Source of the DNA: W0P28-013 sp963621145
GTDB taxonomy: Bacteria > Bacteroidota > Bacteroidia > Bacteroidales > Paludibacteraceae
Direction: 5' to 3'
DNA: 64,000 bases
Assembly: GCA_963621145.1 (NCBI GenBank)
Contig: CAVFDI010000002.1
Span: 1 to 64,000, forward strand
The translations under genes were made by a program, and so were the position numbers. Shown here in pieces: positions 8,546-17,485 of this stretch (its first letter is position 1; each line of letters starts with the position of its first letter). Under the pieces are notes generated by a model. It did not search any database. It worked only from the letters and a program-made list of their open reading frames with translations, and was not told the origin of the DNA.

Positions 8546-10246
8546 TTAGAAAATGCTGTCGAGGTCGGCTTTGATGCCGCCTTTGATGAATAGCGATGCG
8601 CGAATTTCGAGTTTGTCGTCGAGGCTGAAGTAGATCATATCGTCTTCCGTTTGCCCATCGACAATGGTGGCGATTACTACCTTTTTCGTGTCCCAAATGG
8701 TTGCGATGTCGTCGCCCGCAATTTCGAGGCGTGTTTCGCCTTTGGTTGTTTCGGTGGTGCGACCTTCGGCATCTACTTTGGCGGCATCTATCTCAAATTC
8801 AGGACCTTCGTAGAGTGTTTGGTCGAGCGAATCGAGCATAATTGCGTGCGCTCTTGCCCGCACTGGCAGGCGATTTTCGTACTGAAAAGCGATGTTCAGC
8901 TGTTCGATGTTGTATTCAGCACCAAGTTTGTCCATGCCTGTGATGTCGGCCAAGTCGCAATCGATGGTATCGAGGCGTATGTAGGTGGAACCAGGATTGT
9001 ATTGGAACGGCATTTTGGCTTCGACTATCATGCCAACCAGCGGTTTGTAGCCAAGTTCAGGCTCGAAATAGATCCAATGTTTGCGCTCCCATTCGTTTTT
9101 GAACTCGCTGATTTTTACATTGAATGCGTATTCAAAACGGTGCGGAGTAATCTCGAACAGCCGCTCGGTGTGGCCATATTCGTTGGTGAAAAGTTGAATG
9201 TTGAGCGATGTGTCGCCTTCGATGTTGGGTTTGCGCAGACGAATGGTGGTGCTTGGCGAGCCGCTGAAGTCGGCGCTGCGTTCTTCGGTGCCATCTTTCG
9301 AAATGGCTTTGATGTATTCCACTGTGAAATCCATTGGAATGCCTATGCCGTTGATTATCTTGAACTTAACTAGCGGATTGGTGAAATGCAATTTGTTTTT
9401 GGCGAATGTTTCCGACTCAAAAAAATCGCTTGGCATGTGCGATGTGATGCTGTCGGCAGTGATGTTGCCTTTGCGGTTGAAAAAGCCCCACGCACGGCGG
9501 CAATCGATAATCTGGAAACGCACTTGTGGGTCGATTTTCGATTGGTCGGTGACGGTGAACGATTTTGTCGGTTTGTAGGTGTAGGTTACGCAGATTGGTG
9601 TGGTGCTTGCTTTGCGGTCGAAGCGCACTTTGAAACCATTTAGTTGATCTTGGTGTGTTTCGCCTTGCTGGGTAATTTTGTAACTGCGGTCGGTTATGCC
9701 TTCAATCTCTTTGAAATGCAGGTAGATGTAGAGCGGCATGTCTTCTGATATTTCGAGAGCTTCACTGTTCACTTTGAAATAGAGTTCGGCGCTGTTAACT
9801 ATCACACTATCAACGCGTTGATCCATCTCGCCATCGGTGTAGTGGTCGTAGTCGAAGTCGTAGCGCAGTGTGTCGTGAAACTGGTATGTGCCAGCGGGCA
9901 GTGTTGTGCCCGAAACTACGGCAGGATTGTCGCCTTTAACTATGGTGTAGGGCGTGTTGTAGAGTGTGCCTTTGGTGAAATCGCCCATCTTGATGTCGGA
10001 GGTGTTCAGTTGCAGCGTGTCGCTCCACCACAGGTAGCAGGTGTTCATGGCCGAATCGTTGAATACATTGGGATTGTTCAGGAAATCGACCAGTTGTCCC
10101 ACGGTGGTGCGTGCCGTTCCGATAGGCACAACCAATGCGGTTTTGTAGTTCACTTCGGTCGAGATTTTGCTCATCTCGATGTCGGTGGTGCAGGCGTTTA
10201 GCGCTAATGCCGCGATTCCCGCCATGGCAATCATTTTCGTTTTCAT
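8546..10246 (-). CDS. Lipoprotein of unknown function, partner of the OmpA-family protein
   Basis: 566 residues from ATG at 10246, chosen because MKTKMIAMAGIAALALNAC is a clean SPII signal peptide with its cysteine at residue 19; an upstream in-frame Met would spoil it. The mature protein is rich in beta-strand-like alternation and has no motif I recognise. It precedes the OmpA-family gene by 18 bp, shares its promoter and terminator, and probably works with it at the outer membrane. Confidence 0.75.
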   Translation of the reverse strand: MKTKMIAMAGIAALALNACTTDIEMSKISTEVNYKTALVVPIGTARTTVGQLVDFLNNPNVFNDSAMNTCYLWWSDTLQLNTSDIKMGDFTKGTLYNTPYTIVKGDNPAVVSGTTLPAGTYQFHDTLRYDFDYDHYTDGEMDQRVDSVIVNSAELYFKVNSEALEISEDMPLYIYLHFKEIEGITDRSYKITQQGETHQDQLNGFKVRFDRKASTTPICVTYTYKPTKSFTVTDQSKIDPQVRFQIIDCRRAWGFFNRKGNITADSITSHMPSDFFESETFAKNKLHFTNPLVKFKIINGIGIPMDFTVEYIKAISKDGTEERSADFSGSPSTTIRLRKPNIEGDTSLNIQLFTNEYGHTERLFEITPHRFEYAFNVKISEFKNEWERKHWIYFEPELGYKPLVGMIVEAKMPFQYNPGSTYIRLDTIDCDLADITGMDKLGAEYNIEQLNIAFQYENRLPVRARAHAIMLDSLDQTLYEGPEFEIDAAKVDAEGRTTETTKGETRLEIAGDDIATIWDTKKVVIATIVDGQTEDDMIYFSLDDKLEIRASLFIKGGIKADLDSIF

Positions 10247-10277
10247 AATTTGCGAAAATTTATAATTCATCAATCTG

Positions 10278-10285
10278 CAAAGTTA
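10278..10285 (-). promoter_or_regulatory. -7 box for the lipoprotein-OmpA operon
   Basis: TAACTTTG on the minus strand matches TAnnTTTG and lies 31 nt before the ATG at 10246. The nearest TTTG upstream is 23 nt away, longer than usual. Confidence 0.5.
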
Positions 10286-10309
10286 CAATTTTTTCTGAAT
10301 AAATCGTAC

Positions 10310-10338
10310 AAAAAAACATGAGAATGAAAATTCTCGTG
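10310..10338 (-). terminator. Terminator downstream of the AbiEii remnant
   Basis: The minus strand reads CACGAGAATTTTCATTCTCATG followed by seven T residues; the hairpin has an ATTTTC-rich loop. Confidence 0.65.
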
Positions 10339-10372
10339 TGATGAGGCTTTTCTAAAAGGGCGAAAGTTGATT

Positions 10373-11085
10373 TTATGCCTGATAATTTTTTACATTTTCG
10401 ATGATGGTGCTTTTCATATCTTCCCATTTGTCGGGGATAAACATTTTGGGCATGCTTTGTGTTTCGGCATCGTCGAAATATGTTAGGTTCATTAGTGCTC
10501 TGTAGCCCGAAAAATTGGGATATTTTTGGTGATAGAAGTCGAGAATCTGTGCAAGAGAAAAGTGCTTTAGCAACACATACAAATCGATGAAATCTTTCTT
10601 TGTTCTCCTATTGATAATGGCGTTAATTTTCGTTGCGGCAATTTCCTTGTCTGATGCCCATATTGAAGTGCTAACGCAGTGTCACCAACCAAACGCATGT
10701 TGGAAAGCTCAGGCATTGCTGCTAACTTTTTTAGGAGTTCCAGAGTGTTTGATGTGATTGTCTGAAATGATAGCATCTGTAGTTTTCTTTTTTTTGTGTC
10801 GGAAATGGCGCAAACAAACGACAATGCTACAGGATCGAGTGTGCGTAACTGTTGGCAACATTCCACCACAAAGTCTAATCCGTAGAAATCTCGCGTCAAA
10901 CGCCAATCGTCCAATGTGCCGAATTCTAAAACGCGCTGAATAATGCTTGCGGCGTGTTTGTCGACATCGATTTGCGCTTTGTCCATGTCCCAAAACAGCA
11001 CGGGCGACAATTTTTGCGGAAATTGGTCTGCCGCTTGCGTGTTGTTCGACAATCTTTTCGTTATTGTGTTCGATATTATTGCCAT
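10373..11085 (-). pseudogene. AbiEii-type nucleotidyltransferase gene, internally deleted and frameshifted
   Basis: The N-terminal part (from ATG at 11085) carries a DUF6922-like segment, LSPVLFWDMDKAQID, then MRLVGDTALALQYGH, the start of an AbiEii nucleotidyltransferase core. After GH the frame leads to a stop near 10562. The next frame carries SDKEIAATKINAIINRRTKKDFIDLYVLLKHFSL, the C-terminal part of the same family, ending at 10373. The expected DLDLFG catalytic region is missing. An internal deletion joined the two halves out of frame. No AbiEi antitoxin gene is adjacent. The toxin fold is therefore dead; family assignment is good. Confidence 0.7.
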
Positions 11086-11119
11086 TGTTGCGGAGTTTTC
11101 AATGCAAAAATACACTTTT

Positions 11120-11437
11120 TCACTCTATCTCGCAAATTCCGCACACCACTTTGCCTTTCGAACGGGCGTAGGCAATTTCGCGCTTTGTGCTTGTGCCAAT
11201 GTAGCCGCTAGGATTGATAACGAAAATCTCGTCGGCCATGTCAATTTTTGCCAAATGCATGCGGTCGAGCATCTCTTTCACGCCATCGTTCCAAACTTCG
11301 TCGTCGCCACTGTGTCCGAACAGTCCCACCGAAATCACAATGTTCCCTTCCAATGTGAGCTGTTTTTGCGCCGCCAGAAATTCGTCCTTAAATCGCGTGC
11401 TGCCGCAGAGGGTTATTACTTTGAAGTTGTTGATCAT
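11120..11437 (-). CDS. Nucleoside 2-deoxyribosyltransferase-like protein
   Basis: 105 residues. VITLCGSTRFKDEF near the N terminus, KIDMADEIFVINPSGYIG in the middle and STKREIAYARSKGKVV near the end match small nucleoside 2-deoxyribosyltransferase/DUF4406-like Rossmann proteins, which cleave or transfer N-glycosidic bonds of nucleosides or nucleotides. The substrate cannot be inferred. It follows mnmE by 13 bp on the same strand and may be cotranscribed with it. Confidence 0.65.
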   Translation of the reverse strand: MINNFKVITLCGSTRFKDEFLAAQKQLTLEGNIVISVGLFGHSGDDEVWNDGVKEMLDRMHLAKIDMADEIFVINPSGYIGTSTKREIAYARSKGKVVCGICEIE

Positions 11438-11450
11438 AGCTAGTTAACGA

Positions 11451-12839
11451 TTATTTTCCGATGCAAAAATGTGCGAATATATTTCCGAGCACTTCGTCGG
11501 AGGTAATTTGCCCCGTGATCTCTCCTAAATGATCGAGGCATTCGTGCAGATCTTCAGCCAATAAATCGCCCGAAAGTCCGCACTGCATACCCTCTTGCAC
11601 ACGCAAAATGGCTGCGTGAGCCGCCTGCAACGCCTCGTAGTGGCGCAAATTGGTTACTACCACATCGCCGGCGGCTGTCTCAGGCAGTTGTGCTGCATCG
11701 TACAATGCTGAATGTAGTGCATCGAGGTTTGTGCCATTTTTTGCCGAAATGCAAAGTATATTCTTGCCGATATTGGCAAATTTTTTCTGCAAATCAGCCA
11801 AATTTTCTCTGCTTAGCAGGTCGATTTTATTTAAAATAATTAGCAGACTTTTGTCTTCGCAGCGTTGCTCAATCTGTTTGGTTAGCCATGGCAGGTTCTC
11901 TTTTTCTTGCGAATAGTCGATGAGCCACAGCACAATGCGTGCGTTACTTATGGCACGCAGCGACCGCTCTATGCCCACATTTTCGATGGTGTCGCTGGTT
12001 TGGCGCAGTCCTGCCGTATCGATAAAACGGAACAGCACGCCCTGCAGCGTTACGGTGTCCTCGATGGCATCGCGTGTGGTGCCGTGAATGTCCGAAACGA
12101 TGGCCTTCTCCTCGCCAACAAGCGCATTGAGCAGTGTCGATTTGCCAGCGTTTGTCTCGCCAACAATGGCGACTGGAATGCCGTTTTTGATGGCGTTTCC
12201 TGTTGAAAATGAGTCGGTTAGGCGGCGTAATTTCTGCTCTATCTCGTCGGCTAATTCGTGCAGTTGTGTGCGGTCGGCAAACTCCAACTCTTCGTGGTCG
12301 GCAAAGTCGAGTTCCAGTTCCACCAACGATGTGAATGTCAGCAGGCGTTCGCGCAGTTGCGCCAACTCGTCAGAAAAACCACCGCGCATCTGCCGCAGAG
12401 CAAGGTCGTGTGCCGCACGGCTCTGTGCTGCTATCAGGTCGGCCACGGCTTCGGCTTGACTCAAATCCATCTTGCCATTGGCAAAGGCGCGTCGCGTAAA
12501 TTCGCCAGGTCGTGCCATTGCGCAGCCGCTCTGTATCAGCAGTTTAACCAATTCTTGTTGCACGAAAATCGAGCCGTGGCAAGCAATTTCGACCACATTT
12601 TCGCCTGTGAACGAGTGTGGCGCACAAAATTTCGTGAGCAAAACCTCGTCGAGCAGCGTGCCGTCGGCGTTTACGATGTGTCCAAAACGGACGCTATTGG
12701 CAGGCATTGTAGCCACAGAAACGCCTTGTGCCAGCGGACGAAACACGCGGTCGCAAATGCCGAAAGCCTGTTCGCCCGACACCCGCACCACGGCAATGCC
12801 GCCAACGCCCGGTGCAGTCGATATTGCGCAAATAGTCAT
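11451..12839 (-). CDS. mnmE: tRNA modification GTPase MnmE
   Basis: 462 residues, full length. The N-terminal tetrahydrofolate-binding domain contains the family's TICAISTAPGVGGIAVVRVSG start. The G domain has GETNAGKST (227-235), DTAGLR (274-279) and NKID (337-340), and the protein ends in the diagnostic CIGK (459-462), whose Cys is conserved. With MnmG it makes the carboxymethylaminomethyl group on U34 of certain tRNAs. It is followed by the nucleoside deoxyribosyltransferase-like gene. Confidence 0.97.
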   Translation of the reverse strand: MTICAISTAPGVGGIAVVRVSGEQAFGICDRVFRPLAQGVSVATMPANSVRFGHIVNADGTLLDEVLLTKFCAPHSFTGENVVEIACHGSIFVQQELVKLLIQSGCAMARPGEFTRRAFANGKMDLSQAEAVADLIAAQSRAAHDLALRQMRGGFSDELAQLRERLLTFTSLVELELDFADHEELEFADRTQLHELADEIEQKLRRLTDSFSTGNAIKNGIPVAIVGETNAGKSTLLNALVGEEKAIVSDIHGTTRDAIEDTVTLQGVLFRFIDTAGLRQTSDTIENVGIERSLRAISNARIVLWLIDYSQEKENLPWLTKQIEQRCEDKSLLIILNKIDLLSRENLADLQKKFANIGKNILCISAKNGTNLDALHSALYDAAQLPETAAGDVVVTNLRHYEALQAAHAAILRVQEGMQCGLSGDLLAEDLHECLDHLGEITGQITSDEVLGNIFAHFCIGK

Positions 12840-12860
12840 GTAATATGTCGTTGTTTTTAG

Positions 12861-13377
12861 TTAATTTGGAGCAAAAAATGGCGAGTTTTTTATGTAGGAA
12901 ATAATGGAATCTCTATGATTATCCGAAAACACAAACTTTTCTCCATTTTTCAGAAAAATAATGAATGCAAGGTGTGGATTTGTTACATACGCGCTATAAC
13001 GCCCCACTTTTTTATTGGCAAAGATACCTAAATAGCCCATATATCCCCCCGAACCAAAAACACGCCAACTATTGTTAAAATCAAAAGGCTCAATGGTTGC
13101 AATATCTACAATGGGGAATATTTATTTTTTTGTACACAATTCTACATGTAAAATTTTGGGGCGTTAGTGTGATGTATATTGGTATATACAGCGCAAATCC
13201 TATTGAAAGAATCAATAAAAAAAACGCTACAAATAAGAGCACTATGTCAAAATTTAAGAAAACTTGTTCTAGTAAAATGTACTCGGCAACAATAATAACC
13301 GAAAGAGTTATGATTGTCACACCAATCATGCGTGGCGACCATTTTGCTCTAAATTTTATAGGCTGTTGAGGTAGCAT
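12861..13377 (-). pseudogene. Frameshifted small membrane protein with PH-like domain
   Basis: The first frame (ATG 13377) encodes two hydrophobic segments (IGVTIITLSVIIVAEYILL and IVLLFVAFFLLILSIGFALY) and breaks near 13113. The +1 frame continues with PIVDIATIEPFDFNNSWRVF, then GSGGYMGYLG and a YVTNPHLAFIIFL strand to a stop at 12861, as in bacterial PH/YdbT-like domains. Removing one G from the run of four at 13113-13116 restores one 171-residue frame. The start overlaps the end of the upstream broken gene. The function is unknown. Confidence 0.6.
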
Positions 13378-14235
13378 AATTTAATGAAATTTTTTATTTC
13401 TTCTTCTGAATATGATTCAAAAAGAGAAGGATTTATTTCTTCAGCAATCCGAATGATTTGTTGAATTTGTTCCTCTACATAAAGATCAACGACAATTTTT
13501 GTTTGTGCATATTTGCCTTTTAACTGCTAAATGTCACAAACACTACATTTTTCTTTCATTACATCCATAATTGGAGTACTAATTGTTGATTTTGTTTTTG
13601 TCCCAGATGTACTTGTTCCTGTATCAACAGAAACATTTTCTGTTACAAGAACATCTGTGTGTGTAGCAACATAAACAACTGCGGCAATCGCAGCGACAGC
13701 CGTTACTCCAACAACAACACCAACTAGAAGTGCCGCTAAAACAACGGCGGGTCTTTGAGGAGAAGTAAAGTTATCATTCCCTTTTGTAAGGTGTGCAACC
13801 GACTTGATAGAATCAGTGTCTATTTGTGGAATAAGTTGTTTTTTGTTTACACAATTCATAAAAACCAATAATGTCGTTATTATTAATGGTAGCAATGATA
13901 CTTTCATCGGAAAGAGCAAATAGTAATCGACATAAACCAGGGTCTAATTCAATGCTGTTAGGGTAATTGTATTTATTGATGAATTCTGTTTTGTCTTCTA
14001 ATAATAATTTTGCCATCTTTGGCTCATTAAGAATGTCAATAGAAGCTTGTTCTACAAGTGCTATTAAATCTCTGTCTTCTTGAGTGAATGGGATAGCTTG
14101 CTGTTCTTTCATTTGCTCATGTGCATGAATTGTACCATTCACATTTATGGTACTGTCCTTTTGTGTACAAGAAGTTGCAAGCAGACTGGTTGATATTGTA
14201 CTAGTTATAATGCTCTTTATAGGTTTATTTTTCAT
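13356..14235 (-). pseudogene. Broken lipoprotein-like partner of the radical SAM gene
   Basis: ATG at 14235 starts a lipoprotein-like signal (SIITSTISTSLLATSC), then a charged helical part including FTQEDRDLIALVEQASIDIL and LCRLLFALSDESIIATI, reminiscent of RiPP leader regions. The frame ends just after 13813. A second frame, joined if one A is removed from an A6 run near 13845, has a Val/Ala/Gly membrane segment (PAVVLAALLVGVVVGVTAVA) and ends in EKCSVCDI-TAG at 13527. The same frame stays open for 56 more codons (QLKGKYAQTKIVVDLYVEEQ...) to 13356. I read this as one gene with a frameshift and an in-frame amber codon. It could instead be two or three small genes. Confidence 0.45.
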
Positions 14236-14237
14236 GA

Positions 14238-15226
14238 TTAATCTTTATTGATAAACTTGAATTTTAACCACACACGAAAAATATGTTCTTTGTATATTGC
14301 TCGTAATATATTTAAGTTTTCTTGTGTAAATATATTTATACAATATTGACAAATGTGAGTATTTGCGACACAGTTTATAGTTTTAACTCCTTTGTGCGTA
14401 TTAATTATTTCCAAAATTTTTGAAGGTCCTTCTGTATATAGCCAAATTTTAAGAAAATCATTAAATTGGTTTTCATAGATATCATTTATCGATTCTTTGT
14501 CAAGATGTCCTATCTGTAAAAAATGATATTTTATCTACTGATAGACCACAACATGCTAACATTTGATTACTAGGCGAGATAGTTATTGTATTAAATAAAT
14601 TTTCACATCTCTTATGCACAAACACTTCATTTGACGGCTTTACTAATTTGTTTGATGTAAAATCAACCCATGCACCATTAATTATCGTAAGTCGTGGATT
14701 TTTTATATGTGCTTGTACTCTAGGATGTTCTCGAAAAGAATCCGCCCCTAAAGAATTGTTGACATCATTGTGTGTCTCTACATTAACAGCGATACTAATA
14801 TCAGATTTTATGGCTGCATCAATTGCGTTAAAAATATTTTCTAATGGAACCCATTGTTGGTGTTCATTACCCGTACTAATATTTAGTTCCGTTAACCCAC
14901 AAAACTTTAAATCTTGTATTATCTTATAAGCAATCTGTTCTGTCTTGCTCCAAAAGGCATTCGTTACAATTCTGCAAAGTAGTTGGTGCTCTTTTGCTAC
15001 TTTTACCGCTGTTCTTAAATCCTTTCCCAAAAGAAATGGCTCGCCCCCTGAAAAAAACTATAAGTCGAATTGTTGGATATAATTTTATGGCTGTTTCTAT
15101 ATGTTTTTTTATAATGGGTAGTGCTAATTGTTTAGAATGTTGAGGATTGCATTGAAAACAACAATTTTTACATGCTGCCGTACAACGGTCTGTTGTGATA
15201 AAAGTTAGTGTTGTTGGTTGCCTCAT
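14238..15226 (-). pseudogene. Radical SAM/SPASM-like peptide-modifying enzyme, two frameshifts
   Basis: The N terminus carries the 4Fe-4S motif CTAACKNC (CxxxCxxC) within FITTDRCTAACKNCCFQC. The frame breaks at a T7 run near 15050; dropping one T restores the radical SAM glycine motif FSGGEPFLLG. The second frame continues to CENLFNTITISPSNQMLACC, a SPASM/twitch-like stretch. It breaks at a T6 run near 14527; dropping one T continues into IGHLDKESINDIYENQF and a C-terminal HICQYC, ending at 14238. The restored length is about 328 residues. Gene order on the minus strand is this gene, the lipoprotein-like gene (2 bp away), then the PH-like gene. The substrate was probably a peptide or the adjacent protein. 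Confidence 0.7.
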
Positions 15227-15305
15227 TTTATTTTCTCAACTTTTGCAAGTGATTTTATGAACATTTTTTTTGATTTACAGGTGTTTCTGATTCCAATACG
15301 GCATT

Positions 15306-15474
15306 GGGCGGCGAGTGTCAAAAATCAGGTTTTGTGTTTCGAAAAAGCGTCATCACTGTTTGAGTGAAGCGAGTTTGATGACGCCGAAACCAAAACCGCC
15401 AATTTTTGGCAACGCTCGCGCCCCTGCCGCGACTTTTCTTTGGTTCGTTTCTTTTGGTCGTCAAAAGAAATGAA
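15306..15474. repeat. Structured intergenic element with nested inverted repeats
   Basis: GGTTTTG..GTTTCG (15328-15341) and GCGTCATCA (15347-15355) pair with TGATGACGC (15376-15384) and CGAAACCAAAACC just after it, giving a long imperfect hairpin that extends outward (TCAAAAAT with ATTTTTGG). A second hairpin follows: TTCGTTTCTTTTG (15444-15456) with CAAAAGAAATGAA (15462-15474). No gene fits here. It resembles REP-like dispersed elements, but there is no second copy in the window. Confidence 0.5.
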
Positions 15475-15522
15475 CGAAAAAAAGGACAGAAAAAATACTT
15501 GCGAAACTTGAGTTAGTTATGC

Positions 15523-16389
15523 TCAAATGCGTTCCAGCACCTTTTCTACCAAGCCCTCGACGGAGCCTTTGTAGTCGGTGTTCATGTTTTTGGCAACGCG
15601 TCCTGCGATGATGGCGCACACGGTCATGGCCTTGTGTCCCAGCAGTTTACCGAGACCAGCCACCATCGAACCTTCCATCTCGAAGTTGGTGATGACATCG
15701 CCTTTGTATTCGAACGATTGAACTTTTGAGTTCAGGTCGGGGAAGGCCAATTCGGCGCGCACATAACGACCTTGCGGACCGTAGAAACCTGGTGCAGCAA
15801 TGGTTATGCCTTTCACCATGTCGTGCCCGATGCGCTCAACCAGCTCTTCATCGGCTTTCACGCAATAGGGCGCAGCCAAGCGTTCGTTCCAGCCCACATG
15901 TTTTTTGAATTTCTCTTCCATTTCCATTTCGAGCAGGCCTTCGGGCAGTTTGTAGTAGTTCAGCACGCCATCGAAGCCCATCGAGTATTTCGATACGACA
16001 TAGGTGCCAACTGGCGAAATCTCTTGCAGTCCGCCCGATGTGCCAATGCGCACCAGCGTGAGTGTGGTGTGTTCGGGTTTCACGGTGCGCGTGGCAAAAT
16101 CGATGTTTACCAGCGCGTCCAACTCGGTAAGCACAATGTCGATGTTGTCGGGGCCGATGCCGTGCGACACACACGAAATGCGTTTGCCTTTGAACATGCC
16201 CGTGATGGTGTGAAATTCGCGGCTCGACACCTCGCATTCGATGCTGTCGAAATAGCTCGCAATCATGGTTACACGGTTTGGATCGCCGCAGAGAATGATG
16301 GTTGTGGCAATCTGTTCGGGCTTAACATGCAGGTGAAAAATGCTGCCGTCGCCGTTGATAATCAGTTCTGATGGTGGAATTACTCTCAT
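15523..16389 (-). CDS. Uridine phosphorylase-type nucleoside phosphorylase
   Basis: 288 residues of the PNP/UDP family. Early CGDPNRV (phosphate-binding), HTITGMFKGKRISCVSHGIG, LVRIGTSGG and ITNFEMEGSMVAGLG are the family's substrate-pocket motifs; the NFEMEG Glu/Met pair contacts the ribose. Such enzymes split uridine or related nucleosides with phosphate into base and ribose-1-phosphate. The exact nucleoside is not certain. It is monocistronic, with a long gene-free leader on the other side of its start. Confidence 0.85.
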   Translation of the reverse strand: MRVIPPSELIINGDGSIFHLHVKPEQIATTIILCGDPNRVTMIASYFDSIECEVSSREFHTITGMFKGKRISCVSHGIGPDNIDIVLTELDALVNIDFATRTVKPEHTTLTLVRIGTSGGLQEISPVGTYVVSKYSMGFDGVLNYYKLPEGLLEMEMEEKFKKHVGWNERLAAPYCVKADEELVERIGHDMVKGITIAAPGFYGPQGRYVRAELAFPDLNSKVQSFEYKGDVITNFEMEGSMVAGLGKLLGHKAMTVCAIIAGRVAKNMNTDYKGSVEGLVEKVLERI

Positions 16390-16760
16390 GGTTGTAAAAG
16401 ATTTATTGGTTAGTAAAATTTCAAATTTCAGATTTCACTGATTTTTGCTCCGCTCGGCATAACTCAAACGAGTTTGGCTTTGCACTCGCTTATCGCAAAA
16501 ATTCAAATTTCAAATTGCGCTGCGCGCTGTTTCTATGTTTCGTTGTTGTTTGGTTATTGTTGAAGCGTTGAATTGAATAAATTTGTCAATCTGTCAATCC
16601 ATCAATTTGTAAATTGTTTTCGTCTTCGTCTTAGTCAAAGTTCCAATTTGTGGCTTTGCCGCATCACTCCTCACTCCTAACTATTCTTGCTACTTGTATC
16701 TTGCTACTTGCGACTATCACAAAGCAAAGTTCGGCATTTTTTTTGAATAAACAAAATTTT
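16390..16760. other. Gene-free stretch, 371 bp
   Basis: A/T-rich with short direct words (CAAATTTCA, CTTGCTACTTG, CTCGC). I see no open frame with family similarity, no tRNA and no clear hairpin with a T tail. Confidence 0.5.
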
Positions 16761-17483
16761 TCAGAATTTCAGATAAAATTCGCGTGTCAGTTGCCGATAT
16801 TCGTCGGTGTAGATGTGCCGTTCGAGTTCGATGGTTAGGCTGTTTTCTGCTGTTTCTTCGATTTTGCCATTCACCAAGTGCAAAAGCGTGCGTTTTTCGT
16901 CGCTTTGCGGAGTGGGGTAGATGTGCGTTGTTCGTGTAACTGCGAATGCCATGTCTTTTGCTTGTTGTTCGAGCCTCTTCGCAGGCGCGATTGGTAAAAT
17001 TACCTGTAGTGAGCCATTGATTTTCAGCAGTTTGTGCGCTGTCTCGAGCAGATCGGCAATTGTGAGCGTATCGTTGTGGCGTGCGGTGGCGCGTGCGCTG
17101 TCTGGGCTTTTCAAAGTCTCGTCGAAATAGGGCGGGTTGCACACAATAGCATCGAACTTTTCGTTGTCGGATAGCGTGCGAGCATCGGCACAAATCACCT
17201 TTATTCTCTCCGAAAATGGCGATTTTTTTACATTTTCGGCGGCTTGCGTGGCGGCTTCTGGCTCAATTTCTACTGCCAAAACAGTTGCTGCAGGGTAGCG
17301 TTGTGCCATCATCAGCGACACAAGTCCTGTGCCTGTGCCAATGTCGAGAATGCGCGCATTTTCTGGAACTTGCGCCCACGCTCCGAGTAGCACGCCATCG
17401 GTGCCAACTTTCATGGCGCAGCGGTCTTGCGCAACTGCGAATTGCTTGAAAGTGAATGCGTTGTGCCGCTCCTTCGCAGGCAT
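16761..17483 (-). CDS. trmN6: tRNA1(Val) A37 N6-methyltransferase TrmN6-like
   Basis: 240 residues from ATG at 17483 (MPAKERHNAFTFKQF), chosen because it sits just after the def stop codon. An upstream Met would overlap def. The class I methyltransferase motif I is ILDIGTGTGLVSLM, the acidic strand end is LAVEIEPEA and the N6-adenine motif is VCNPPYF. Early FKQFAVAQDRCAMKVGTDGVLLGAW is typical of the TrmN6/YfiC family, which methylates A37 of tRNA-Val. Cotranscribed with def. Confidence 0.85.
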   Translation of the reverse strand: MPAKERHNAFTFKQFAVAQDRCAMKVGTDGVLLGAWAQVPENARILDIGTGTGLVSLMMAQRYPAATVLAVEIEPEAATQAAENVKKSPFSERIKVICADARTLSDNEKFDAIVCNPPYFDETLKSPDSARATARHNDTLTIADLLETAHKLLKINGSLQVILPIAPAKRLEQQAKDMAFAVTRTTHIYPTPQSDEKRTLLHLVNGKIEETAENSLTIELERHIYTDEYRQLTREFYLKF

Positions 17484-17485
17484 TG

